Positions 54,631-63,375 of a DNA stretch of 64,000 bases are shown one piece after another. The DNA is from Halopiger djelfimassiliensis (GTDB lineage Archaea > Halobacteriota > Halobacteria > Halobacteriales > Natrialbaceae), in assembly GCF_000455365.1 (NCBI RefSeq), contig NZ_HG315684.1:259789-323788 (forward strand), in the 5' to 3' direction. The notes beneath the pieces were generated by a model, which was not told the origin of the DNA, made no database searches, and saw nothing but the letters and a program-made list of their open reading frames with translations. Within the stretch, counting starts at the first letter, position 1, and every line of letters starts with the position of its first letter. The translations under genes were made by a program, and so were the position numbers.

Positions 54631-55284
54631 TCAGTCGTCCTTGCCGACGCTGATAACCTGCAACAGCGAGTAGACGGGGACGCCGTCGAGTTCCTCGACG
54701 CCCTGTTTGTCCGCGAGGACGACGCAGGCAAGCGGTTCACCCCCCTCGGCGCGGATGGCCTCGATCGTCTCCCGCATCGTGGTGCCGCTGGTGATGGTGT
54801 CGTCGACGATGTAGCATTCGCGGTCGCGGATACCGGCGAAGTTCCGCGAGAACGTCCCGCCGAGGTCCTCGATGTCGCCTTCCTCCCACTGGTGTTTCGC
54901 CGGCGTGTAGGTGCCGAGATCCGTGCTGAGTTCACGCGCGACGAGCGTTGCGATGGGGCCGCCTGCCTTCTCGATGCCGATCGTCAGGTCGACGTCTTCG
55001 CCGTGTTTGGCCAGCAAGTCGGCCATCGCGGTGGCGACGTGGCCCATCCGTTTGCTGTCCCGGCCGATCGCGGACCAGTCGACGTGGATGTCCTGTGGCC
55101 CGCCGGCTCCCTCCTCCCGGCGCTGGCTCGGTTGTCCGGACGGTGCGGTCGTCACGTCGCTGCGCTCGACGAGCCAACTCGCGGTTTCCCGGGAGACGTT
55201 TAACTCGTCGGCGATCTCGCCCTTCGAAAGCCCCCGATCCGCAAGCTCCGCTGCGCTCTCGATCAGGTCGTCGACGTTTTTCAT
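54631..55284 (-). CDS. gfcR: Transcriptional regulator GfcR (PRTase-fold HTH protein)
   Basis: 217 residues: N-terminal HTH (LSKGEIADELNVSRETASWLVE) followed by an acidic linker and an orotate-phosphoribosyltransferase-like domain with the PRPP-loop motif CYIVDDTITSGTTM. In haloarchaea GfcR is a DNA-binding activator of glucose-degradation genes rather than an enzyme. The active-site-like loop is kept. It converges on gshA, the stop codons being about 36 bp apart. Confidence 0.9.
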   Translation of the reverse strand: MKNVDDLIESAAELADRGLSKGEIADELNVSRETASWLVERSDVTTAPSGQPSQRREEGAGGPQDIHVDWSAIGRDSKRMGHVATAMADLLAKHGEDVDLTIGIEKAGGPIATLVARELSTDLGTYTPAKHQWEEGDIEDLGGTFSRNFAGIRDRECYIVDDTITSGTTMRETIEAIRAEGGEPLACVVLADKQGVEELDGVPVYSLLQVISVGKDD

Positions 55285-55492
55285 ATGCTACCGCGTTCGG
55301 ACGCCGTTTTTATAGGCGTATCGTCGTCCACAACGGTTCGATACTTCTCGGTGGATGTGATCATACGACACTCTTCCCGTTCCGGACATGAAAACTCTTT
55401 CCAATGCGAGTAAACGGATAAATCAGTATCGATCGGTCCGAAAGCGGCCGCGACCGAAAACGGTTATCCGGCTGCCCCTGCCTGTAGGTGAC

Positions 55493-56761
55493 ATGGAACG
55501 ATACGATCTCGTCTACCGGCTCTACGACGAGTACGATACCGAGACGTTGCGGGAGTACCAGGAGTTCGTCGACGTGTTCCCCGCCGTCGACTCGAGGGTC
55601 GCTCTGGAACACTGGCAGGGGGCGACCGAGGAACTCGAGTCGCGCAAGGACGAGATCCGGGCCGACTTCGCGGCCGGCGAGACGTTCGCCGAGGTCGCCT
55701 CGCGGGCCACCCGCGATCAGGCGTTTACGGCGCTGGATCTCGAGGCGAAGTACGGCCGGGCCGTGAACGTGCTCGTGCTCGACGTCGACGAGACGCTGCG
55801 GTCGGCCGGCGGTACCGACAACGAGATCCCCCGGGATACCCTGCACGTGCTGACGGAGTTTCACGAGGCGGGCGTTCCGATCGTCATCTGTACGGGCCAG
55901 ACCCTCGAGAACGTCAAGGGGTTTGCAATCCAGGGACTGGGTAGCGAGATCGTCCACTCCGGCGATCTCTCGATCGTCTACGAGGCCGGTACGGGCGTGT
56001 TCACGCCGGGTCACGGCGCGGAGACGAAACAACTGCTCTACGAGGATCTCGACGCGGAGATCCGGGACGTCTTCGACGACGTGCGCTCGCGGGTGCTTCC
56101 GGAGGCTCCCGAGTCGCTCCGGCGGGGCTGTCACCTGCAGGGCAACGAGTTCAACGTCACGATAAAACCCAACTACGAGACCGGATCGTCGATGGCGCGC
56201 GAGGTCATCGACGAGGCGCTCGTGTACCTGATCGACCTGCTGGCCGACGCCGTCGGGACGGCCCTCGAGTCGGACGGTAACGGCGGTGCCGAGATCGACG
56301 GCGAGGCGATCGTCGACTGGACCCGCGCGTTCTATGCGGCACAGGACCCGGAGATCCGGGCGGTTCTCGAGGGCGAAGGTGCCTATCCCGACCTCGATTC
56401 CGACGCCGTTCCCGACCCCCTCACGGCCGTCCTCGAGCGAATCGACGTCGCCTACTACGAGGCCGACGCGGCCGAAATCGGAAGCCTCGAGTTGAACAAG
56501 GTCGTCGGCGTCGAACGCGCGCTCGACGTCCTCGGCGTCGACGACCCGTTCGCGCTCGTGATGGGCGACTCGAAGAGCGACCTCCGGGTCATGCGATGGG
56601 TCGCGGAACACGACAGCGGCATCGCGGCCGCACCGGAACACGCCTCGCGGGACACCCTCGAGCACGTCCTCGAGACGGACGAACTCGTCTTCGACCGTGG
56701 CAAAAGCGTCGACGTGTTGCGGACGGTGTACGCGCTCAACCGTCTGGCGCGTCTCGGGTAA
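55493..56761 (+). CDS. HAD-superfamily hydrolase (large, archaeal-type)
   Basis: 422 residues. The HAD core shows VLDVDETLR (Asp97, Asp99), a motif II region VICTGQTLENVKG, and the acidic motif IV GDSKSDLRVM near residue 365. About 90 N-terminal residues and a large cap are additional. The family hydrolyses phosphate esters; substrate unknown. The frame extends upstream to 55388, but the ATG at 55493 (MERYDLVYRL) is where protein-like composition begins. Confidence 0.85.
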   Translation: MERYDLVYRLYDEYDTETLREYQEFVDVFPAVDSRVALEHWQGATEELESRKDEIRADFAAGETFAEVASRATRDQAFTALDLEAKYGRAVNVLVLDVDETLRSAGGTDNEIPRDTLHVLTEFHEAGVPIVICTGQTLENVKGFAIQGLGSEIVHSGDLSIVYEAGTGVFTPGHGAETKQLLYEDLDAEIRDVFDDVRSRVLPEAPESLRRGCHLQGNEFNVTIKPNYETGSSMAREVIDEALVYLIDLLADAVGTALESDGNGGAEIDGEAIVDWTRAFYAAQDPEIRAVLEGEGAYPDLDSDAVPDPLTAVLERIDVAYYEADAAEIGSLELNKVVGVERALDVLGVDDPFALVMGDSKSDLRVMRWVAEHDSGIAAAPEHASRDTLEHVLETDELVFDRGKSVDVLRTVYALNRLARLG

Positions 56762-57087
56762 TCGATCGGCCACGGTATCGCGATCGCCACGAGCGACCGC
56801 TGGCACACTTAAAACGCTGGAACACAAAGGCCTGCCCATCAACGGGATCCGTCCCGTTCGTTCTCCCGACGCGATCCGGACGGGAGGAGCCGTCATCGAG
56901 CAGCACCGACGGCTCCCCTTCCATACGAGGCAATTATGATCCGATTCGAGTCCCTCCACCGTACTGGTCGGTCCGTCCCGTCGACCGACACCGGTGCCAG
57001 CGCGTGTCAACCGGGACGGCGACCAGTACGCCACGGCAGTGGTGTCGCTTGCAAACCGGACTCGGGCCGTTTCGGGGTGATCGATCG
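56762..57087. other. Intergenic region before the Bat-type regulator
   Basis: No gene seen. It contains an inverted repeat, GGAGCCGTC ... GACGGCTCC near 56885-56914, that could form a hairpin. A weak AT-rich element (CAATTATGAT) lies near 56930, about 155 bp upstream of the next ATG, so a long leader is possible. Confidence 0.35.
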
Positions 57088-57765
57088 ATGACGACGATCG
57101 CCGAACTCACGCTATCGACAGACGAGTTCGCGCTCGCGGAGACGTTCCAGCAGCTTCCGGAACTGGAGCTGCGGGTCGAAAGCGTCGTCGCCGAAGGGCC
57201 GGTCCGAACGACGCCGCTGGTCTGGTTCTCGAACGTCGATCCCGACGCCCTCGAGCGGGCGCTCGAAACCGACTCGACCGTCGAGGAGTACGACCGGTTG
57301 CTCGAAGAGACGGGGGACGGCGAGTGGTTCTACCGGCTCGAGTACGGCGAGGACGTCAGCTCCGTCTGCTGTGCGATCTACAGGCACGGCGGCACGGTAC
57401 TCGACGCACAGGTCGCCGAGGACCAGTGGACGCTTCGGTTGCTCTTTCCCGACCGTGAGGGACTCTCGAACGCCGTCTCCGCGATCGAGGACCGCGGCGT
57501 CCGTATCGACGTCAGGCGGATGGTCGAGGCCGGCGGCGACGAGGACCTCGAGACGACGGCCGCACTGACCGACGCTCAGAAGGAGGCGATCGCCGAGGCC
57601 TATCGGCAGGGCTACTACGACGTTCCCCGCGAGATCTCGCTCGAGGAACTCGCCAGAGAACTCGACATCTCGCATCAGGCGCTGTCCGAACGGCTCCGGC
57701 GGGCAAACCGCGTGCTCGCGAGCGAGCAGCTCGACGAAGCGACGGGCGAGATGGTGACCGAATAG
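57088..57765 (+). CDS. Bat-type (HTH_10) transcriptional regulator
   Basis: 225 residues. The C-terminal 60 residues hold the bacterio-opsin-activator HTH: TDAQKEAIAEAYRQGYYDVPREISLEELARELDISHQALSERLRRA. The N-terminal 150 residues form a GAF/PAS-like or family-specific sensing region without clear ligand residues. Haloarchaea carry many such regulators, with targets mostly unknown. I took the ATG at 57088 (MTTIAELTL). The orphan NrfD gene lies downstream on the opposite strand. Confidence 0.87.
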   Translation: MTTIAELTLSTDEFALAETFQQLPELELRVESVVAEGPVRTTPLVWFSNVDPDALERALETDSTVEEYDRLLEETGDGEWFYRLEYGEDVSSVCCAIYRHGGTVLDAQVAEDQWTLRLLFPDREGLSNAVSAIEDRGVRIDVRRMVEAGGDEDLETTAALTDAQKEAIAEAYRQGYYDVPREISLEELARELDISHQALSERLRRANRVLASEQLDEATGEMVTE

Positions 57766-57956
57766 TCGACATACAGGGTGCCGGATGTGGCCGTCGTCGC
57801 GGTTCTGTCCGGAGACAGTTACGCGCGTTTCGCTTTTCGCTCGAGACACCCCCTGTGGTCGGCGGGGTCGGTGGCCGCAAGGACTCGAGGCGCTGGATTT
57901 CCCGGCGGCGGCTCGGGCGACACCGGCGTGGTGCGACTCCGTGCCGCGTCCGCCGG

Positions 57957-59276
57957 TTACTCGTGGTCGTCGCGTCGCAACTCCTCGATCGCGTGGAGTT
58001 CGACGACCGGGATCACCTTCGCAACGGCGAGGAAAAACAACGCGACCATGGCGGTCGTTCCGGTCAGTGATGCTATCTCGATCGCGCTCGGGAAATACTC
58101 GCCGGGCGTGGCCGCATAGACCGTAAACGTCGGGTGCAGAAAGCCCTCGACGACGAACAGGACTTTCTCGAGCAGCGTCGCGACGAGCACCGCCAGCCCA
58201 GCGACGACGGCCCGCGTTTTGCTGAACAGCGCCGGGCGGACCGCCTGTGCGAAGATATACACCAGCGTCGCGAAGACCAGCCCCATCGCGAGCCGGTAGA
58301 TCGGGTGATGGAACGTCCCTGCCTGCGCGTGGGCGACGTCGAGGGGGGCTTTGAACAACCCGACGATGTTCTGCTGGAGTTGCAGCCACAGGAACAGCAG
58401 ACAAAACAGGCCGAGCCACAGCAACAGCCCGCGGAAAACGTCGTCGGTGATGATGTGGTCCCAGTCGTACGCCCAGCGGAAGGCATACGAGAGAACGAGG
58501 ACGCCGCTGATCGCGGAGGTGAGCGCGATGGTGAGAAACTGCGGTCCCTGAATCGCGCTGAACCAGCCGGGCATGCCGGGCAGTACTGCGAACAGCCACG
58601 GGATCACGCCCCCGTGAAGCAACAGCGGGGCCATAACGATGATCGCCAGCGCGAGCCACCACACCATCCGCTCGACGGTTTCGTCCTCCCGTTCGGTGTA
58701 GCCGATCGTCAACGCCGCGTATACCGGCTCGAGGGCGTTCGGGAGCCGATCCCGTAGCCGCGTGATGTCGTACCGAAGCGTCAGCGCGAGGTAGGTCGCC
58801 GTCAACACGAAGTAGGCCGTGATGGCGGTCATGTCCCACACCAGCGGCGAGTTGTTGACCATGATGTGGTAGTGACCGACGATGCTCGTGACCATCCGGT
58901 CGGGCCGGCCCATGTGTAACAGGACGTAGAGCCCGGCCGCCGACAGTCCGGAGAGGGTCAGCAGTTCGGCGAGACGGGCGACCGGCTGGTACGTTTTCAT
59001 CCCCAAGAGCCGCACGGCCGCAGAGAGGATGATCCCGCCGTGGGCGATCCCGATCCACCAGATCATCGCCCCGATGTACAGCCCCCACGTGACGCCGCCG
59101 CCGCTGCCCCAGTCCCCGAGCCCCGTCACGACGAGACCGTACCGAAGCTGGATGGCCCAGGCGACCAGCCACGCGAGAACGGCGACCGAAGCGACGGCGA
59201 ACGCGAGATAGTAGCCGCCGGTCGTCCGTTGCATCGGGCGCACGATGTCCGCCCGGGTCGGGCGCTTCGAGCTCAT
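57957..59276 (-). CDS. NrfD/PsrC-type membrane subunit (orphan)
   Basis: 439 residues with about ten membrane segments, resembling the quinone-interacting membrane anchor of polysulfide/DMSO/nitrite reductase complexes (NrfD/PsrC); the start WGLYIGAMIWWIGIAHGG and the LLHMGRPDRM segment fit the family. The usual partners, a ferredoxin-type Fe-S subunit and a molybdopterin catalytic subunit, are not next to it. It is divergent from the TetR gene and shares its operator-rich promoter region. Confidence 0.87.
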   Translation of the reverse strand: MSSKRPTRADIVRPMQRTTGGYYLAFAVASVAVLAWLVAWAIQLRYGLVVTGLGDWGSGGGVTWGLYIGAMIWWIGIAHGGIILSAAVRLLGMKTYQPVARLAELLTLSGLSAAGLYVLLHMGRPDRMVTSIVGHYHIMVNNSPLVWDMTAITAYFVLTATYLALTLRYDITRLRDRLPNALEPVYAALTIGYTEREDETVERMVWWLALAIIVMAPLLLHGGVIPWLFAVLPGMPGWFSAIQGPQFLTIALTSAISGVLVLSYAFRWAYDWDHIITDDVFRGLLLWLGLFCLLFLWLQLQQNIVGLFKAPLDVAHAQAGTFHHPIYRLAMGLVFATLVYIFAQAVRPALFSKTRAVVAGLAVLVATLLEKVLFVVEGFLHPTFTVYAATPGEYFPSAIEIASLTGTTAMVALFFLAVAKVIPVVELHAIEELRRDDHE

Positions 59277-59351
59277 CGCCGCCCCTCCCCTCGGCGGTTC
59301 GCTCGAGACATCCGGTGTCGGCTCGGTTCGGTCACGATCGTCGGCCGCGCT

Positions 59352-59447
59352 GACTGAACGAACGTTCGGTACATGACCGAACGAACATTCGGTCAGCTCT
59401 TAAACGTTCCGATCGGTTTTATACCGTGGCCGACCGAACAGTCGGTC
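59352..59447. promoter_or_regulatory. Three operator-like palindromes in a divergent promoter
   Basis: Three related inverted sites lie between the nrfD-type and tetR-type genes. Site 1 is 59352-59371, site 2 is 59375-59394 (GACCGAACGAACATTCGGTC), differing at three of twenty positions, and site 3 is the 16-bp perfect palindrome at 59432-59447 (GACCGAACAGTCGGTC). All share the half-site GACCGAA-like sequence. A TATA-like TTTATAC near 59418-59424 sits between sites 2 and 3. The arrangement suggests autoregulation by the TetR protein and control of nrfD. Confidence 0.65.
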
Positions 59448-59450
59448 AGC

Positions 59451-60077
59451 ATGGCTGTGTCCGACGAGCCGTTCGACGAGCCGACGACGAGCAGGGAGGA
59501 GATATTCCGGGCGACGTATCTCGTCCTCCGGGAGCACGGCTACGCAGGGGCGTCGATCCAGCGTATCGCCGACCGTACGTCGCTGAGCAAGTCGACGATC
59601 TACTACCATTTCGACGACAAGTACCACCTTCTGCTGCAGTTCTCCGAGGAGTTGCTTACCTGGTATATGGACCGGCTGCTGGTCGGTCACGACGGCGACG
59701 TCTGGGAGAGCATCCATCGGTTGCTGGATCTCGTCTATCTGGGCGAAACAGCGGACGGCGTCGCTTTCGAGGACGTGTTCGCGCCGGGCTACGTCGCGAC
59801 GATCATCGAAATGCGCGGACAGGCGGTCCGAAACCCGGAAATGCGGGAGTACGTCAGCAGGACCGACGAGACGATACGCGAGCGGTTCGCGACGGTCGTC
59901 GAGGCCGGGATCGAGAACGGCACGCTTCGCGCAACCGATCCCGATGCAGTCGCGGGGTTTCTGTTCCTGCTTTTCGAAGGCGCGCTCATGCTTCGGCTGT
60001 GCGAGCAGGACGCCGCGTGGCTGACCGATGTCCGAACGGCAATCGACGTGTACCTGCAGGAGCTAGAGCAGCGATAG
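59451..60077 (+). CDS. TetR/AcrR-family regulator
   Basis: 208 residues. The N-terminal HTH is clear: REEIFRATYLVLREHGYAGASIQRIADRTSLSKSTIYYHFDDKYHLL. The remaining helical domain is the ligand-binding and dimer part. It starts at ATG 59451, 3 bp after a 16-bp palindrome, so a bound repressor would cover the start. The divergent nrfD-type gene is the most likely other target. Ligand unknown. Confidence 0.9.
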   Translation: MAVSDEPFDEPTTSREEIFRATYLVLREHGYAGASIQRIADRTSLSKSTIYYHFDDKYHLLLQFSEELLTWYMDRLLVGHDGDVWESIHRLLDLVYLGETADGVAFEDVFAPGYVATIIEMRGQAVRNPEMREYVSRTDETIRERFATVVEAGIENGTLRATDPDAVAGFLFLLFEGALMLRLCEQDAAWLTDVRTAIDVYLQELEQR

Positions 60078-60120
60078 CCGGACCGAAGTCACTATTCTCC
60101 CCCCGTCCCTACCGGGAGGC

Positions 60121-60660
60121 GTGACCGAGTACGACGCCGTCGTCTACGATCTGGACGGAACGCTGGTCGACCTCGACGTCGATTGGGACGCCGTCGCGGC
60201 CGACGTTCTCGAGCGCTACGAGTCCGCGGGCGTCGAGCCGCCGAGCACTGACCTCTGGAAGCTGCTCGACGGCGCGGGCGATCCGGAACTGGCGGCAGAC
60301 GTCGAGTCGACGGTCGCCGCCCACGAGCGCGAGGGTGCCCTGACGGCCCCGCGGCTGGCCCGCGCGGAGGAGTTGCTCGAGCGGACGGTCCCCGTCGGCG
60401 TCTGTTCGCTCAACTGCGAGGCCGCCTGTCGGACGGCGCTTGCGGAACACGGCCTCGCGGACGCGGTCGACGTCGTCGTCGGACGCGATACGGTCGCGAC
60501 GCGAAAGCCGGACCCGGAGCCGTTGCTCGAGGCCGTTCGTAAACTGGGCTGTCCGCCCGACGGTGCGGTTTTCGTCGGCGATTCGGCCCGCGACGAACTG
60601 ACGGCACAGCGGGCGGGGACGGCCTTCGAGTACGTCGACGATGGCCCCTCCGGCGTGTGA
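60121..60660 (+). CDS. HAD-family phosphatase (phosphoglycolate-phosphatase-like)
   Basis: 179 residues starting with GTG. HAD motifs: VVYDLDGTLVDLDVDWD (motif I), a middle VCSLNCEAA region (motif II) and VFVGDSARDELTAQRAG (motif IV). A short cap domain precedes motif II. Physiological substrate not evident. It follows the TetR gene by 43 bp and converges on the small membrane protein gene. Confidence 0.87.
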   Translation: MTEYDAVVYDLDGTLVDLDVDWDAVAADVLERYESAGVEPPSTDLWKLLDGAGDPELAADVESTVAAHEREGALTAPRLARAEELLERTVPVGVCSLNCEAACRTALAEHGLADAVDVVVGRDTVATRKPDPEPLLEAVRKLGCPPDGAVFVGDSARDELTAQRAGTAFEYVDDGPSGV

Positions 60661-60662
60661 AC

Positions 60663-60929
60663 TCAGCCCTGTCGGCGCTTCGCGTACGCGAAGACCGAAA
60701 GCGACACGAGCAGCCAGACGACGGCTCCGATCCGGACCGCGAACTCGGCACGAGCGCCCCACGTGGACAGTTCGGTGGTCAGGGACAGCATGGCGACGAC
60801 CGGCGCGCCGACGAGGATCGTCACGACGAACGTTACCTGCATCACCCACCCGTAATCGACGCCGTCGGGCGAGGTCGTTTCGACGGGTTCTGGCACGCCT
60901 GACACTCCCGACCGGTCCCTCTTAAGCAC
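60663..60929 (-). CDS. Small membrane protein (DUF5822-like)
   Basis: 88 residues with two hydrophobic helices (about 29-50 and 60-82) and an acidic N-terminal region. It resembles a small conserved haloarchaeal family. The start is uncertain: a shorter form beginning at the Val/Pro stretch 12 residues in is possible. Function unknown. Confidence 0.65.
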   Translation of the reverse strand: MLKRDRSGVSGVPEPVETTSPDGVDYGWVMQVTFVVTILVGAPVVAMLSLTTELSTWGARAEFAVRIGAVVWLLVSLSVFAYAKRRQG

Positions 60930-60997
60930 CGCGGGTAACCGGTTCGGCGGAGTTCGTCAATCGAAGAACGTTAATCGGTGGAAACGAAGGTGAACGT

Positions 60998-61810
60998 ATG
61001 CCCACGGTCCGGGATCTCAAGGAAAAGGCGGGTGCGGAGCCGATCACGATGTTGACGGCCTACGACGCCCCGACGGCCGAAATCGTCGACGAACAGGGCG
61101 TCGACGTGATTCTCGTGGGGGACAGCGTCGGAAACACGAGTCTCGGTCACGAGACGACGCTGCCGGTAACCGTCGACGACACGGCCCGCCACGTCGGCGC
61201 GGTCTCGCGGGCGACCGAGGACGCCCTCGTCGTCGCCGACATGCCGTTTCTCTCCTTCGGCGTCGACGAGAAAGACAGCCTCGAGAACGCCGGCCGAATG
61301 CTCAAGGAAGAAGGGGCACACGCGGTCAAACTCGAGAGCGGACCACACACCGTCGAGCTGACCGAACGGATGGTCCAGCTCGGGATTCCCGTGATGGCCC
61401 ACCTCGGATTGACCCCCCAACACGTCAACCAGTACGGCGGCTATCCGCGACAGGGGACCGACCGGGACGCCGCCGAACGCATCCTCGAACTCGCCCGCGC
61501 CCACGAGGAGGCGGGTGCGTTTTCGCTCGTGTTAGAGCACGTGCCGTCGAACCTCGCGGCCGAGGTTACCGACGCCCTCGATATCCCGACGATCGGGATC
61601 GGTGCCGGACCGGACTGTGACGGACAGGTGCTCGTGATCGACGACGCGGTCGGCTTAAGCGAGTGGTCGCCGTCGTTCTCGAAGCAGTTCGGCGACGTTC
61701 GCGAGGAGATGGAAGCGGCCGTCGCGGACTACGTCTCGGCCGTCGAATCGGAGACGTTCCCCGCCGACGAACACAGCCACGAGGAAAGCGACCTCGAAGA
61801 CGTCTACTGA
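60998..61810 (+). CDS. panB: 3-methyl-2-oxobutanoate hydroxymethyltransferase
   Basis: 270 residues of PanB: LTAYDAPTAEIVDEQGVDVILVGDSVGNTSLGH (Asp42 for Mg2+), VVADMPFLSFG, and HLGLTPQHVNQYGGY. It makes ketopantoate from 2-oxoisovalerate and methylene-tetrahydrofolate (or tetrahydromethanopterin) as the first step of pantothenate/CoA synthesis. The C-terminal 15 residues are acidic. Its 3' end overlaps that of the convergent hydrolase by 7 nt. Confidence 0.95.
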   Translation: MPTVRDLKEKAGAEPITMLTAYDAPTAEIVDEQGVDVILVGDSVGNTSLGHETTLPVTVDDTARHVGAVSRATEDALVVADMPFLSFGVDEKDSLENAGRMLKEEGAHAVKLESGPHTVELTERMVQLGIPVMAHLGLTPQHVNQYGGYPRQGTDRDAAERILELARAHEEAGAFSLVLEHVPSNLAAEVTDALDIPTIGIGAGPDCDGQVLVIDDAVGLSEWSPSFSKQFGDVREEMEAAVADYVSAVESETFPADEHSHEESDLEDVY

Positions 61811-62592
61811 CGGTCGTCCTCGCCGACCGTCTCGAGAAAGTCCACCACTGCGTCGTTGAACCGGGACGATTGCTCGAGCATCGCGAGGTGTGCCGCGTCC
61901 TCGATACCGGCGAGCCAGGCCGGCTCGATCTCCTCGGCGAGGTACTCGTGGAACCACGGCGGCGTCAACTGGTCGTGTTCTCCGTACGCCGCGAGGGTTG
62001 GCACGGCTATCTCGCCGACCCGGCCGCGAACATCGAACTCGTGACAGGTCCGGAAATCGCGGGCGGTGACGGCTCGTCCGCACGCTTTCATCGACGACTT
62101 CGAACGTTCCACGAGCGCCGGCTCCGGGTCGTGAAAGAGCCGATCCGGACCGTGCAGGAACTCGATGGCCCGGTCGAAGTCCGTCTCGAACCACGTCAGC
62201 AGATCCTCGAGCACGCCGAGGCGCGCACCGGTCCCGGTCAGGACGACCGCGTCCGGATCGAACGCGCGCTCGAGGAGGACGTGTAGGACGACCGCCCCAC
62301 CGAGCGAGTTGCCGGCCAGGACCCGGGCGTCGGTGGCGTCAGCGACCGCCAAGACGTCGTCGGCGTAGGCCGATAGCGCGGTATAGCCCGCGCTGGCGGT
62401 GACGTCCTCGGAGTCGCCGTGGCCGCTGAGATCGACGGTGACGACGGGATTGCGGTCGGCGAGGCGGTGCTGGGAGCGCCAGACCTCGCGGGAGCCGCCG
62501 CTTCCGTGGACGAAACAGATCGGCGGGCCGTCACCGCCGCGGTCGACGACGTCGTAGGCCGTGTGTCGGCCGTGGTGGGCTACCGTCTCCAT
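61804..62592 (-). CDS. Alpha/beta-fold hydrolase
   Basis: 262 residues. The nucleophile elbow is GNSLGG with Ser96, the oxyanion motif CFVHGSGGS is at about 27-35, and the catalytic Asp and His are probably in AYGEHDQLTP and DAAHLAM. An acidic C-terminus ends with VGEDDRQ. Esterase, lipase or thioesterase-like activity; substrate unknown. Confidence 0.88.
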   Translation of the reverse strand: METVAHHGRHTAYDVVDRGGDGPPICFVHGSGGSREVWRSQHRLADRNPVVTVDLSGHGDSEDVTASAGYTALSAYADDVLAVADATDARVLAGNSLGGAVVLHVLLERAFDPDAVVLTGTGARLGVLEDLLTWFETDFDRAIEFLHGPDRLFHDPEPALVERSKSSMKACGRAVTARDFRTCHEFDVRGRVGEIAVPTLAAYGEHDQLTPPWFHEYLAEEIEPAWLAGIEDAAHLAMLEQSSRFNDAVVDFLETVGEDDRQ

Positions 62593-62649
62593 ACCCGTTC
62601 GAACGGCCGGAATCGGTATAAAGACACGACCCGACCGACGACGAGGTCC

Positions 62650-63111
62650 TCAGGTGCCGAGCGTCACCGCGTCGTCGGCCGCGTTTCGGAGGGCGTCGGA
62701 CCGGCCGTACGACCCGGGGGCGATGGCGACCGTCTCGACGCCGACGGTCCCCGCGTACTCGAGGACGGGTTTGAAATCCGTATCCCGCGAGGCGATGGCG
62801 AGACGATCGATAGTGCCGTCGCCGGACAGGGCGGTCGCATCGACGGCGAGTTTCACGTCGACGTCGCCGCTCGTGACGATCACTTCGAACCCCCGGGCTT
62901 CGGCCGCCTGAATCAGCCCGGGCGTGGCGTGCTCGTCGAGGTAGAGACGAATGACGCCGACGCGGCCGAGATCCCGCGCCGCGTCGCGCAGGTCGTCGAG
63001 GTCGACGTCGAACTCCTCCCGGAAGACGTTCGGCCCGTCGACGAACAGACCCACGGTCGACTCGGTGGACTCGGTATCGGCGGCGAGACGGGCACGAACG
63101 CGATCGAACAT
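62650..63111 (-). CDS. NYN-domain (PIN-like) protein
   Basis: 153 residues, beginning MFDRVRARLAADTES. The conserved Asp/Asn cluster appears as VGLFVDGPNVF and then GDVDVKLAVDATAL, giving a PIN-like metal site. Family members (LabA/DUF88, TIGR00288-type) are predicted single-stranded nucleases acting on RNA. I used the ATG at 63111 because the longer frame ahead of it has no conserved content. Confidence 0.82.
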   Translation of the reverse strand: MFDRVRARLAADTESTESTVGLFVDGPNVFREEFDVDLDDLRDAARDLGRVGVIRLYLDEHATPGLIQAAEARGFEVIVTSGDVDVKLAVDATALSGDGTIDRLAIASRDTDFKPVLEYAGTVGVETVAIAPGSYGRSDALRNAADDAVTLGT

Positions 63112-63375
63112 ACGGACCGATAGCCGAGGCCCCGAAATAGGTGTAGCGAAACGGACTCGATCCCACCCGGTTCGGACACCCCGACGCCGTCTTGCGAAAA
63201 CGGTGTGTGTGTTTATCGCAAGGTCACTCCCCTGGTAAATCGCCACCTGCACTTGTTCGCGGTTTATATTCGAATAGTGTTGTGAATTACACTAGAAATT
63301 CGAAAATATGTCCAAATAAATAACTCAAAGTTGGCGAAGATTTTAATAATTTCAGGATAACGTGACTGTCACCGT

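Noticed and set aside
57112..59172. 686-codon minus-strand frame spanning the Bat-type gene and NrfD gene
   Set aside because: Arg-rich shadow frame caused by high GC; both true genes are in other frames.
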